NCBI GenBank assembly: GCA_023954715.1
Contig: JAGSHD010000017.1
Location: 1-64,000 of the forward strand
DNA length: 64,000 bases
Direction of reading: 5' to 3'
DNA from: Candidatus Cloacimonadota bacterium
Lineage (GTDB): Bacteria > Muiribacteriota > UBA6191
Position numbers and translations under genes: made by a program. This document shows positions 14,930 to 22,636 of this stretch, piece after piece (position 1 is the stretch's first letter; the number at the start of each line of letters is the position of its first letter). The notes below the pieces were generated by a model, which saw only the letters and a program-made list of their open reading frames with translations, made no database searches and was not told the DNA's origin.

Positions 14930-15697
14930 ATGCCTAAAATTAATCCGGAGTTAACCTTTAACAAAGTTTTAGCACTGATCAACTTATTTGGATTGATTTA
15001 CTTCTCTAAAATACTTTATCTTCATGAAAACCTAAGTACTGCTCAATACTTTTTTGTTGCTTTTTTACCTCTAATAGTGACTACCTCACTCTATTGGTAC
15101 AATCGATATTTTATAGCTACAGGCCTTTTAACATGTTATTGCCTACTGCTACTTGCTCCAAAAGGATGCCCGCCATTTGACCATAATGCTAGATACAATA
15201 CTACAAAAAATAATCTATCTAGCATAAAGTCTGCTATTCAATTATATCATGTTAGACAGTCTAAATTTCCACAAACAACTGTTTCTGGGGACACCAAAAC
15301 GACTCTAGATAATAAAAAAACATTAGAAGCCATTTTAAGTAATACAGGCGATCATGGCGATGGTACAGAGTATATTCAAGGAGCAGTCCCAGCAGAGCTA
15401 ATCTCATCTGAAATGGGTGACAATTACGTGTGTATCATACAAACAAAAATAGAATATCTGTCTGATCAATCCCACCGACAAAACTGCATTAATTCTAAAA
15501 TTCCAAATGCTATAGGCAAAACAGTGGGAGGCTATCTTTATTATCCACAAGAAGGACTCATCCGACTTAACTTCAAAGTTAATCAAAACGACCTACAAAT
15601 GGGCCAACAAAATAATGTAGGAGATCTCTTCAAAGACTGGAAAGAGTGGAGCACAAAAAATCCCGATCTAGACCAAGACTATCCTGTGAGGTGGTGA
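14930..15697 (+). CDS. Membrane-anchored pilin-like protein, array copy 2
   Basis: 255 residues, paralogue of its neighbours. Three transmembrane segments (about 12-32, 38-57, 62-78) run into the helix NNLSSIKSAIQLYHVRQSKF, equivalent in shape to the alpha-1C of major pseudopilins. Then come TLEAILSNTGDHGDG, EYIQGAVPAELIS, the conserved Cys pair (YVCII, QNCIN), the hairpin GGYLYYPQEGLIRLNFKV and a polar tail ending YPVRW. The N-terminal PELTFNKVLALINL matches copy 3 (PDPTFSKILGLCNI). The gap to copy 1 is 23 bp and to copy 3 only 7 bp, so the array is one transcription unit. The C-terminal domain is probably outside the inner membrane. Confidence 0.75.
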   Translation: MPKINPELTFNKVLALINLFGLIYFSKILYLHENLSTAQYFFVAFLPLIVTTSLYWYNRYFIATGLLTCYCLLLLAPKGCPPFDHNARYNTTKNNLSSIKSAIQLYHVRQSKFPQTTVSGDTKTTLDNKKTLEAILSNTGDHGDGTEYIQGAVPAELISSEMGDNYVCIIQTKIEYLSDQSHRQNCINSKIPNAIGKTVGGYLYYPQEGLIRLNFKVNQNDLQMGQQNNVGDLFKDWKEWSTKNPDLDQDYPVRW

Positions 15698-15704
15698 GTG
15701 CATT

Positions 15705-16466
15705 ATGCCGAAATCACATCCTGATCCAACTTTCAGTAAAATTTTAGGCTTATGCAACATTCTATTTTTGGGATTTGTTTGCCTTGAGTTTAAGGACAAT
15801 AGTGTATATGCATACGAAATTTTATGTATATTTTTTGTCTTACCACTATCATTAACAAGTATACTATTTTTTATCAATCTGAGACCAATCGCTACAATAA
15901 TACTAGTTTTATGGTTAGGGCTATTGGCTTCAAATCCTATTGGCCATGGACCTAGCTACGAGGACTATTTTTATACCACTAAAAGCAATTTGTCTAGCAT
16001 AAAAACTGCTATTGAAATGTATTACAAAAGTAACTCGTCTTACCCCTTTCCGAATACTTCTGGAGCAACAAGAAGTACTCTAAATGAAAATAAGACTTTA
16101 GAGTCTATTTTAAGTAATGTAAACGGTCATGGTGATGGAGTAGAGTATATTCTAGGAGCAATCCCAGGAGAAATGCTCTCCGACTTTCAAGGTAACAACT
16201 TTGTTTGTGTAGTAGATAGTTTAAAGAAGTTCTATACAGATCAAACCAAACTAAAAAACTGTATTAACCCTGATTTATATGACTACTCTCACAGTGGTGG
16301 CTACCTCTACTACCCAGAAAGTGGACTCCTCCGTTTAAACTTAAAAGTCACTGGAAATCTCACGGTAGATAAAACTCAATTCAAAGTATCTGAACTAAAC
16401 CCTATCTGGACCAAGTGGAGTCAAAACAGATCCACAATAACAACTGAGTTTCCCGTATTATGGTAA
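15705..16466 (+). CDS. Membrane-anchored pilin-like protein, array copy 3
   Basis: 253 residues with three hydrophobic segments and the same soluble domain: TKSNLSSIKTAIEMYYKSNS, SYPFP, TLESILSNVNGHGDG, EYILGAIPGEMLS, Cys pair (FVCVV, KNCIN), GGYLYYPESGLLRLNLKV, and a C-terminal FPVLW. This copy shows the GspG resemblance best (helix, YP, GG-Y-YxPxxGxxRxN). The tail after the hairpin is about 40 residues, polar, and ends in the PVxW shared with copies 2, 4 and 5. The stop TAA overlaps the next start (ATGGTAA), so copies 3 and 4 are translationally coupled. Confidence 0.75.
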   Translation: MPKSHPDPTFSKILGLCNILFLGFVCLEFKDNSVYAYEILCIFFVLPLSLTSILFFINLRPIATIILVLWLGLLASNPIGHGPSYEDYFYTTKSNLSSIKTAIEMYYKSNSSYPFPNTSGATRSTLNENKTLESILSNVNGHGDGVEYILGAIPGEMLSDFQGNNFVCVVDSLKKFYTDQTKLKNCINPDLYDYSHSGGYLYYPESGLLRLNLKVTGNLTVDKTQFKVSELNPIWTKWSQNRSTITTEFPVLW

Positions 16467-17221
16467 GTAAAAGCACATTATACGGCAAAATTTGCTCTGT
16501 TTTCATTTTATGTGTTGTAGCCTATACATTTTACACCTTAGACTTACTTAAACAAGAAAGTTATAGGACTAGCATAGAAAGCTTTCTGTTTCCCCTCTCT
16601 TTATTATCTTATGCCTTATGGACAGGTCGTCGCATTCTATGTAACCTTTCTTATGTATTTTGTTTGGCAATAGTGCTTGATACTATGAACATAAGATGTG
16701 GGCCAAGTACCATCGATTTACTCAGTGCTACTCGAAGTAACCTTTTTACGATACGACTTGCTATTAAAAGGTATATTCAAAATAATACTTATCCCCCTCA
16801 GCCCACCTCTTCTACAAATACCAACTCTAATAAAACTAAAAGCCACTCTCTTGAAAACATACTGACAAATCAGGGTTCATTTGGAGATGGTACAGAATAC
16901 ATTCAGGGATCAATACCTAGTGAATATCTTTCAGACTCTTTTGGAAACAACTTTGTTTGCGTAGTAAAGGACATACATGCATATAAAAAAGATCAATCAA
17001 AGTTTCAATCATGCCTTAATCCACACAATGTGGAGCTTCCTAACTATTCAAATGGCTATGTGTATTTTTCAAGAAAAGGACTCATTCGACTAAATTTTAA
17101 AGTTACAGGAGATGACTTCATGAAAGGTAAACAACAAAAACTATCTCAACTAGAAAATATATCAATACAGCCTACAACAAATGAGAACACAGTAGTTCAT
17201 AACTACCCAGTACAATGGTAA
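16460..17221 (+). CDS. Membrane-anchored pilin-like protein, array copy 4
   Basis: 253 residues. It lacks the Pro-rich N-terminus of copies 1-3 and starts MVSKSTLYGKICSVFILC, going straight into the first membrane segment. The soluble domain keeps every landmark: ATRSNLFTIRLAIKRYIQNN, YPP, SLENILTNQGSFGDG, EYIQGSIPSEYLS, Cys pair (FVCVV, QSCLN), GYVYFSRKGLIRLNFKV and final YPVQW. The start ATG lies inside the last codons of copy 3 and the stop overlaps the start of copy 5 in the same ATGGTAA arrangement. The repeated junction suggests duplication of a whole gene unit. Confidence 0.75.
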   Translation: MVSKSTLYGKICSVFILCVVAYTFYTLDLLKQESYRTSIESFLFPLSLLSYALWTGRRILCNLSYVFCLAIVLDTMNIRCGPSTIDLLSATRSNLFTIRLAIKRYIQNNTYPPQPTSSTNTNSNKTKSHSLENILTNQGSFGDGTEYIQGSIPSEYLSDSFGNNFVCVVKDIHAYKKDQSKFQSCLNPHNVELPNYSNGYVYFSRKGLIRLNFKVTGDDFMKGKQQKLSQLENISIQPTTNENTVVHNYPVQW

Positions 17222-17961
17222 ATAACTTTCCTTACAATAAAATTAGTGCCCTCATTATTTTTGTATTTTTAAACTATAGTTTTTACAAGCTAGAGTTATT
17301 TTCTACAGAAATTTTTTATCTTTACGGACCACTTTATTATTTTCCAGCCCTTTTAATCAGTATAGGCCTCTTTTTAAACTGGAGAGATGCCAGCCGTAGC
17401 TTTGCTCTATTGTACTTTTTCATTTACATTGTATTAAATAGTATTGCTATATCTGGAGGTCTCGAGTTTGATGATAGATTAACTATCACCAAAGAAAACC
17501 TACAAGCAATCAGAAGAGCTCTCGCTAGATATTATCACAAACACTCTCAATACCCTCCTGCAACTTTATCCGGCCCTTCTGGTATCTCTCTTAGTTCGGC
17601 GAAGACGCTAGAAACAATCTTAGAGGAAAATGATTACCTTAAATACGGACTTCCAAATGAGATGCTATCTAGTACAGAAGGAAGCAATTTTGTATGTATT
17701 GTTAGTACCCTACAAGATTTTTACACAGATCAAACTAGCTTAAAAACTTGCTCCTATAATAAAAGTGTAGGTAAAAACCAGTCTTTCAACGGAGGATACT
17801 TATATTATCCAAAGGAAGGGCTCCTTAGGCTTAACTATAAAGTAAAAGGAAGTAATTACAAAGTCAATCCTCAATATAAGCTAAATGAGCAGTTTGAGTT
17901 TTTAATGCCATGGCATACGGATAACTCAACAGATAAAAACATCTATCCTGTCCAATGGTAA
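17215..17961 (+). CDS. Membrane-anchored pilin-like protein, array copy 5
   Basis: 248 residues, last of the array and the closest in N-terminus to copy 4 (MVNNFPYNKISALIIFVF). Three hydrophobic segments are followed by TKENLQAIRRALARYYHKHS, YPPAT, TLETILEEN, a shortened GDG region (DYLKYGLPNEMLS), the Cys pair (FVCIV, KTCSY), GGYLYYPKEGLLRLNYKV and final YPVQW. The HGDG turn found in the others is missing here, so that loop is dispensable or this copy has diverged in function. It converges on the metallo-hydrolase gene with only 2 bp between stops. Confidence 0.75.
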   Translation: MVNNFPYNKISALIIFVFLNYSFYKLELFSTEIFYLYGPLYYFPALLISIGLFLNWRDASRSFALLYFFIYIVLNSIAISGGLEFDDRLTITKENLQAIRRALARYYHKHSQYPPATLSGPSGISLSSAKTLETILEENDYLKYGLPNEMLSSTEGSNFVCIVSTLQDFYTDQTSLKTCSYNKSVGKNQSFNGGYLYYPKEGLLRLNYKVKGSNYKVNPQYKLNEQFEFLMPWHTDNSTDKNIYPVQW

Positions 17962-17963
17962 GT

Positions 17964-18842
17964 CTACTTCAAGCTACCTACATACAAAGTTTTGATCCAC
18001 TTTTTTTCTGGAATAAATCCCCATGAGTAAGATTTAAATTTTTCTCCCAGCCCCTCTTTGATGATAGACTCTAAGGATTGGCCTTTGGACTTTTTATTTT
18101 GAACGATTTTGCTCGTATCAGAAATCATTTGGCGAAATACTTTTAAGTCAGACATTGAAGAGAGTTTTCCGTGACCCGGAATTAACTTTGTATCTTGATC
18201 AAAGGTACCTAAGACGTACTCTAAATTTTTAAGATACCCATTTACACTTCCACCAGAATGAACATCAATGAAAGGAAACCTCTCCGTAAAAAAGTGATCT
18301 CCTAAATGTAAAACCTTAGATTTTGTAAAGTAAATAATAGAGTCTCCATCTGTGTGCCCATCAGGTAAGTGAGAACATATAATCTCTTCATTGTTAAATT
18401 CAATAGCTAAACTTTTTTCATAAGATAGAGTGGGCCAAGCTGCTCGCGGCCTTTTAGGAAAAATCTTATCCCCTCTTTTTTGAGCCGTTTTAAGCCTCTT
18501 TTTTACATTTTTTTGCGCTATAATCGGAGCCAACTTAGAAAAAGCCTCATTGCCACCTGTGTGATCTCCATGCCAGTGAGTATTAACTACATATTTAATT
18601 TTTTTATTAAACTTCTCTTTTATAGCTATTTTAATCTTTTCAGCTAAAGGTGCAAACTGATCATCAATCATTAAGATTCCGTCTTCTCCAACTGACAAAC
18701 CTATGTTTCCGCCCGCTCCAAAGGCTACCCAAACATTACCACCAACAGGCTCTATTTTGATTTTAACTAAATCAAAACCAGGACTATGAGCAAGCAAAGT
18801 AGATGCAAATAAACTGACCAGAACAAAATATATGAATTTCAT
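17964..18842 (-). CDS. Exported metallo-beta-lactamase-fold hydrolase
   Basis: 292 residues with a signal peptide (MKFIYFVLVSLFASTLLAHS), so it acts in the periplasm or outside. THWHGDHTGGN near residue 93 is the HxHxDH zinc motif; PDGHTDGDSIIYF near residue 160 supplies the next His, HLGDHFF near residue 175 the bridging Asp, and IPGHGKLSS near residue 222 the final His. All metal ligands are present, so an active dinuclear hydrolase is expected. This exported subgroup includes quinoprotein-relay and class B-like hydrolases; a beta-lactamase cannot be asserted. Start ATG is followed by the signal directly. Confidence 0.85.
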   Translation of the reverse strand: MKFIYFVLVSLFASTLLAHSPGFDLVKIKIEPVGGNVWVAFGAGGNIGLSVGEDGILMIDDQFAPLAEKIKIAIKEKFNKKIKYVVNTHWHGDHTGGNEAFSKLAPIIAQKNVKKRLKTAQKRGDKIFPKRPRAAWPTLSYEKSLAIEFNNEEIICSHLPDGHTDGDSIIYFTKSKVLHLGDHFFTERFPFIDVHSGGSVNGYLKNLEYVLGTFDQDTKLIPGHGKLSSMSDLKVFRQMISDTSKIVQNKKSKGQSLESIIKEGLGEKFKSYSWGFIPEKKWIKTLYVGSLK

Positions 18843-18983
18843 GGTGACTCCGTTTTTTGAAAAGTAATAGTAGAGCTGAAAAGACCTGCTTTAATCAATT
18901 CTAGCTAAAGATCAACTTTTTATCAATGGTGGAGATAGTTAGGCTATAAACCCTTGTCTTAATATCGATTTTTCTAAGACAAC

Positions 18984-19037
18984 AAAAAAACCTCTGACTT
19001 TATCTAGTATTGCATGCGCGAGTAAAAATCAGAGGTT
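18984..19037 (-). terminator. Minus-strand terminator with an unusually long loop
   Basis: AACCTCTGA (18989-18997) pairs with TCAGAGGTT (19029-19037). On the minus strand the stem runs into seven T's. The loop is 31 bases, longer than usual. It would end a minus-strand transcript coming from 19040-19300, where only the 40-codon frame at 19148 is seen, and lies upstream of the hydrolase gene. Confidence 0.5.
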
Positions 19038-19147
19038 ATTTAAATTTAAGCAGTTGATAAACAAATTTAAGTCAAGTCGATGTCAAAAATTAAGTCCGTT
19101 TGCCAGTTAATTCTAGTCACTTTGTTTATCTCTAGTTTGAAGACAGT

Positions 19148-19270
19148 CTAGTATTTAAGTTTAGTAAGCTTGTCTTCGATTTTATATATAGAAAGAAGCA
19201 TGCCAAAAGATAAAACCCATAAAATACAGCAAAATAAGTAATTTTTTATAAAAAACTGCCCCGATTCCAT
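19148..19270 (-). CDS. Candidate 40-residue membrane microprotein
   Basis: ATG at 19270 opens 40 codons: a short polar start, one hydrophobic helix (YLFCCILWVLSFGMLLSIY) and a basic tail (KIEDKLTKLKY). A purine-rich AAAGGG lies immediately upstream but is closer to the ATG than usual; GTG at 19273 is in frame and alternative. A terminator-like hairpin about 110 bases downstream on the same strand supports a real short transcript. No family recognised. The remaining sequence between 18843 and 19592 shows no other gene. Confidence 0.4.
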   Translation of the reverse strand: MESGQFFIKNYLFCCILWVLSFGMLLSIYKIEDKLTKLKY

Positions 19271-19592
19271 CACCCTTTTAAATACAATGTTTGAATAGAG
19301 TCGTTAATATTACCTGTAAAGACTTTACAAATTTAAAATTTTCGTAATTATTCAGGTGGTCTCTTCGATAAAAGTTTAGGATTATATAATTTTTTCGTAG
19401 TTTTTGCTTTATAGATGCGGTTTAGCTCATCATCTTTTGTATTTAAAGCTTTTTTCGAGTAGTTCAGAAAACCATTTATTTTCAGCTATAGACTTGAAGC
19501 GATTCATTTTGTAAATTACTATGATATACATCTGTAAAAAAATAATTTTCTAACTCTTTTGTATTTTTCAAATCAATAAATAAGGACACATA

Positions 19593-20675
19593 TTGGACTT
19601 ACTAGATATTTACCAACAAGAAATAGAACATCGAGTAACCTCCCCATCAGGAGGAAACATATACGACTTTCAGACGAAAAGTGTCCACGCTGAAGCCTCA
19701 TTATACTCCTTTGGCTGTACAAATCTCCACCCATATATCGCTCAACATATAGCCGAGTCACCTAACACAGTTTCTGTTCTTGATTATGGTTGTGGAAGTG
19801 GAGCAGATTTATTAATAGCTGCACAAAACCATCCCAAGCTTGAATTAACCGGATTTGATCCATGTAGACAAATGATCACACAAGCCCAATCTTTAGATGC
19901 TCATAATACAGTTGAGTTTACTTCCAAAGATCCATTCTCCAGTAAATATGACTTAATTCTTTCTAATGCAGCAATCCACTTACTAGATGATCAAAAGACT
20001 ATCATTCAACAGTTTTATGATAATTTAAAACCACTAGGCGCTTGTATCTTAGGAGAGTTTGTTTGTAGCTCAAAAGATATTGATTTTCCAAATGATCACT
20101 TCGTAGATTCAAAAACCCCATTATTATTTAACAACATCCTCCAACAAGAAGAGTTTTTAAACCATTTTTTTGATGCCGGATTTGAAGAGTTAGAAGTCTT
20201 GGATCGAAAAATATTTGACCCTAGTCCAAATATTCTTAAAACTATGCAAAACGGTATAGACTCTACAGTTTTTCATCAAAAACTAAAAAGCAATCAATTC
20301 TATATTATAACCATTAAGGCTCTTAAAAAACTTCCTGAAACACCCGTTGGCTTTCAATGTCATAAGTGCCAAACAGTTCAGCAAGATACAATGTATCGCA
20401 GCTTAAATAAACAAGTGCATAAAAATTTATACAATGGACTGATTGACCAAAAAATCAATATTTCTCATTGTACTCAGTGCAATACTCCACAATTTGCCGC
20501 CCCTTTTCAAATTCATGATATGCAAAAACAAAAAATGGCATTTTGTTTCCCTAAATCCATGGAAATTCAAAGCAAACAATTGCACAATGAAATAATAACT
20601 CCTTACAAAAAGAGATTACCCCACTATGAAATGCAGTTGTTTTTTACTCCTGATTCTTTTGTCACTTTCTTATAG
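19593..20675 (+). CDS. SAM-dependent methyltransferase fused to a CpXC-type zinc ribbon
   Basis: 360 residues. VLDYGCGSGADLLI near residue 62 is motif I of class I methyltransferases, GFDPCRQMI the acidic loop, and YDLILSNAAIHLLDD motif IV. From about residue 255 two CxxC pairs (CHKC, CTQC) bracket a 45-residue region and are followed by AAPFQIHDMQK, the pattern of the CpXC domain. The fusion suggests that the ribbon recruits a protein or nucleic acid to be methylated; the target is unknown. Start is TTG with a good ribosome-binding site (AAGGA). The 3' end overlaps the next gene by 50 bp in another frame. Confidence 0.8.
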   Translation: MDLLDIYQQEIEHRVTSPSGGNIYDFQTKSVHAEASLYSFGCTNLHPYIAQHIAESPNTVSVLDYGCGSGADLLIAAQNHPKLELTGFDPCRQMITQAQSLDAHNTVEFTSKDPFSSKYDLILSNAAIHLLDDQKTIIQQFYDNLKPLGACILGEFVCSSKDIDFPNDHFVDSKTPLLFNNILQQEEFLNHFFDAGFEELEVLDRKIFDPSPNILKTMQNGIDSTVFHQKLKSNQFYIITIKALKKLPETPVGFQCHKCQTVQQDTMYRSLNKQVHKNLYNGLIDQKINISHCTQCNTPQFAAPFQIHDMQKQKMAFCFPKSMEIQSKQLHNEIITPYKKRLPHYEMQLFFTPDSFVTFL

Positions 20676-21213
20676 TGAAGAAAACTTAGACTTACAAAGA
20701 AATAGTCTATTTAACAAAAAAATTAGTTTACCCGACTACAAAAGCCCTGTCTTATTAAGTTTTTTTACCAAAGGAAACCAACATGAGATGAATCTTTGGA
20801 TTGAAAGCCTCAACCTAGGATTAATCAAACGAGCTAATGTAAAATTATTAAACATCATCTCTCCGGGAGGTATGTTTTTTATGATTCCTAAAAAGAAAGC
20901 GTTTGATAAAATCAAAAAAGTAGTACAGCAGGAATTTGAAGAGTCCGTTTCTTATCTTGATCCAAAAGATCGACTGGCTGTTTTAGACTTAGATATCAGA
21001 TGGTTAGGAGATTATAAAAGACAACTATTTAATAAGTATAAGGCTGAAATAAATCAATCCACGGTGATACTTTTTGACCATAGCGGAAAACAAATCACAA
21101 GAGTTGATGGCTACTCTAAAACAAAAGCAGCAAAACTAAAGCTCGAAGTTTTAAAGACTATGAAAAGTTATGATCGTTATGAAAACAAGCGTAGACAACT
21201 ACAAAATAGATGA
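20626..21213 (+). CDS. Exported protein with possible thioredoxin-like fold, no CxxC
   Basis: 195 residues; MKCSCFLLLILLSLSYS is a signal peptide ending near residue 17. The mature domain has SPVLLSFFTKGNQHEMNLWI, an amphipathic helix, a central region with Lys-rich helices, and STVILFDHSGKQITRVDGYS, a strand-turn-strand of the kind seen in redoxin folds. There is no CxxC, so it would not be a disulfide reductase. The two Cys at residues 3 and 5 are in the signal. The ATG is 50 bp inside the methyltransferase gene, so expression is probably coupled even though the products go to different compartments. Family not recognised. Confidence 0.6.
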   Translation: MKCSCFLLLILLSLSYSEENLDLQRNSLFNKKISLPDYKSPVLLSFFTKGNQHEMNLWIESLNLGLIKRANVKLLNIISPGGMFFMIPKKKAFDKIKKVVQQEFEESVSYLDPKDRLAVLDLDIRWLGDYKRQLFNKYKAEINQSTVILFDHSGKQITRVDGYSKTKAAKLKLEVLKTMKSYDRYENKRRQLQNR

Positions 21214-21223
21214 TTGAGTTAAT

Positions 21224-21646
21224 TTACGACCATTGTCCATCACAACTCTTAGAAAAGTGATGAATCAAACCTGCATAAAATAGCAAAAATACAATACCAC
21301 TATAGTGTGAAAATATTCCTATATTGGATGGGGCTACCATTTGGCCCATAGAGTTGTTTATACTACTTACAAAACTCTTCCAGAGTTTCATTCCTGCTAT
21401 TGTATGATATAAAATCACCCATAAGCTAAAAACTCGATTATAGGGACTCATTATTATTCTTCTTAAAAATACCAATAATAAGGCCCAAGCAAACAAATAT
21501 AAAAAGTAAAAACCAAAACCCTTCACTAAAAAGTATTTATCCATAAATGAATATCCAACAGTTGATGTTATATAAACCATCAATCCTTGAAAGAAAATTG
21601 GTGTCGTCATCACGATGTCTGTGAATGTTTTACTTGCAAATGCCAT
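21224..21646 (-). CDS. Four-helix integral membrane protein, unknown
   Basis: 140 residues with four hydrophobic segments (about 16-32, 42-60, 72-86, 110-127). His residues fall near helix ends (LYHTIAGMKL, FSHYSG, LIHHFS), a layout seen in small haem or quinone-binding subunits, but no such family is recognised and the partner genes are absent. It is convergent with the exported protein gene at 20626 (10-bp gap) and has no same-strand neighbour. The start is an ATG (CAT at 21644-21646) with weak upstream signal. Confidence 0.6.
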   Translation of the reverse strand: MAFASKTFTDIVMTTPIFFQGLMVYITSTVGYSFMDKYFLVKGFGFYFLYLFAWALLLVFLRRIIMSPYNRVFSLWVILYHTIAGMKLWKSFVSSINNSMGQMVAPSNIGIFSHYSGIVFLLFYAGLIHHFSKSCDGQWS

Positions 21647-21793
21647 TAATGTCCCTAATCAGATGTAAGCTAAGGATAATCCTTAAGCTTTTTGATATAT
21701 CTCATATATCAAATCGATAAGTGACGCTTAGTTTCTTACAAAAAAAAGCATATTTTTTAAACTTTTGTTTATCCTCACTTGAAAAAGCAGAAA

Positions 21794-21821
21794 GTCACAA
21801 AAATCTAGGTTTAATTATAGT
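21794..21821 (+). promoter_or_regulatory. Predicted promoter of the 55-residue gene
   Basis: GTCACA (21794-21799), 16 bases, TATAGT (21816-21821). Start would be about 21828, leaving a leader of some 60 bases before the ATG at 21891. Confidence 0.4.
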
Positions 21822-21890
21822 TATTGAAAGGAAAACTCCGAGCGATAGACCTAATGTACTTAAGAAAAACCTTGGACAATAGGAGAAAAG

Positions 21891-22058
21891 ATGTCATTCG
21901 AAAAGAAATTCGGTCACTTCACTGGTGACTCAGCTAAAGAAAAAATGAAAAGCTACATTAAACAAAATTTTACTAACCTACTAGGCCCAGAGGGAATAGC
22001 ACTTCTAGATGAAGAAGATGGACTTGCAAGAGTTCAAGCTAAATTCTGTGGTAAATAA
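21891..22058 (+). CDS. 55-residue soluble protein, own promoter and terminator
   Basis: A complete small gene: TAGGAGA ribosome-binding site six bases before the ATG, 55 codons, TAA, and a strong terminator 18 bases later. The product (MSFEKKFGHFTGDSAKEKMK...) is mixed-charge, with a basic N-terminal helix, an acidic LLDEEDG turn and a C-terminal KFCGK with the only Cys. No membrane segment or signal. Such compact units usually encode abundant, regulated small proteins. I recognise no family. It precedes the sulfur-amino-acid operon, but the terminator separates them. Confidence 0.8.
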   Translation: MSFEKKFGHFTGDSAKEKMKSYIKQNFTNLLGPEGIALLDEEDGLARVQAKFCGK

Positions 22059-22076
22059 GTAGTTCTTAGCGGTCAG

Positions 22077-22110
22077 AGCCCCAATAGTTTTCTATTGGGG
22101 CTTTTTTTTT
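22077..22110 (+). terminator. Strong factor-independent terminator
   Basis: A perfect 11-bp stem AGCCCCAATAG (22077-22087) with CTATTGGGGCT (22092-22102), TTTT loop and nine T's. It ends the 55-residue gene. Confidence 0.95.
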
Positions 22111-22154
22111 GCTTTCCAGTTTTTTTTCCACTTTTTTTCCCAAAAAAAGCATGA

Positions 22155-22203
22155 TACAATCCGCACCGAAGAAGAATTAGTTTAGTTGGACTAATTTTGC
22201 TTC
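22155..22203 (+). promoter_or_regulatory. Predicted -10 box and 5'-end hairpin of the cysteine operon leader
   Basis: TACAAT at 22155-22160 could be a -10 box, though the -35 region is only a T-run. The transcript would begin with a hairpin: GAAG-AAG-AATTAGT (22168-22181) with ACTAATT-TTG-CTTC (22090+100 to 22203). The leader to the ATG at 22401 is then about 230 bases. I see no T-box motif (AGGGTGG) or SAM-riboswitch core in it. Confidence 0.3.
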
Positions 22204-22400
22204 ATATCAAATGCTTTAAATCATTGATTTAATACTGGTCTTTGACCTTTTTGCCCATTTGTAACCATACAAAGCAATAGTATTTGAGGTTTTATTACTA
22301 CTCATAAACGGAAAGTATCTAATAATTCTGAAGATCACTTAATCTGCTCTTCAAACAACAACTTGAGTTATTAATACAATCCCGACTTAAGGTGCAGAAA

Positions 22401-22628
22401 ATGACACAAGAAGAAAAATCTGACTATAAAAAAAATATCGTTGACTTAATGGTAGAATCTCAAGAGTACCGATCTCTTATATTTTATATCGCTTCTGTTC
22501 CAGCTGAGGATAGAGCTGGTTTGAGTAAACCAGGAATTTTAGATAAAAGCTGGGATTCTCTAATTGATGGAAACAACGCTGACTTTGCAGTATTAAATTA
22601 CTACGTCCGATCTGGTTTGTTGAAATAG
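22401..22628 (+). CDS. 75-residue soluble protein, first gene of the cysteine operon
   Basis: MTQEEKSDYKKNIVDLMVES starts a small helical, acidic protein with no Cys, no membrane segment and no motif I know (core VESQEYRSLIFYIASVPAED, end LNYYVRSGLLK). The frame is open to a GTG at 22392, but ATG at 22401 has AAGGTG seven bases upstream and is preferred. Only 8 bp separate it from the cysteine synthase-like gene, so it belongs to that operon. It may be a small partner or regulator of the enzymes that follow; this rests on position only. Confidence 0.75.
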   Translation: MTQEEKSDYKKNIVDLMVESQEYRSLIFYIASVPAEDRAGLSKPGILDKSWDSLIDGNNADFAVLNYYVRSGLLK

Positions 22629-22636
22629 GAGACCTC

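Noticed and set aside
22111-22400. T-box or SAM riboswitch before the cysteine genes
   Set aside because: No AGGGTGG T-box core and no SAM-riboswitch core; only a simple hairpin is visible.
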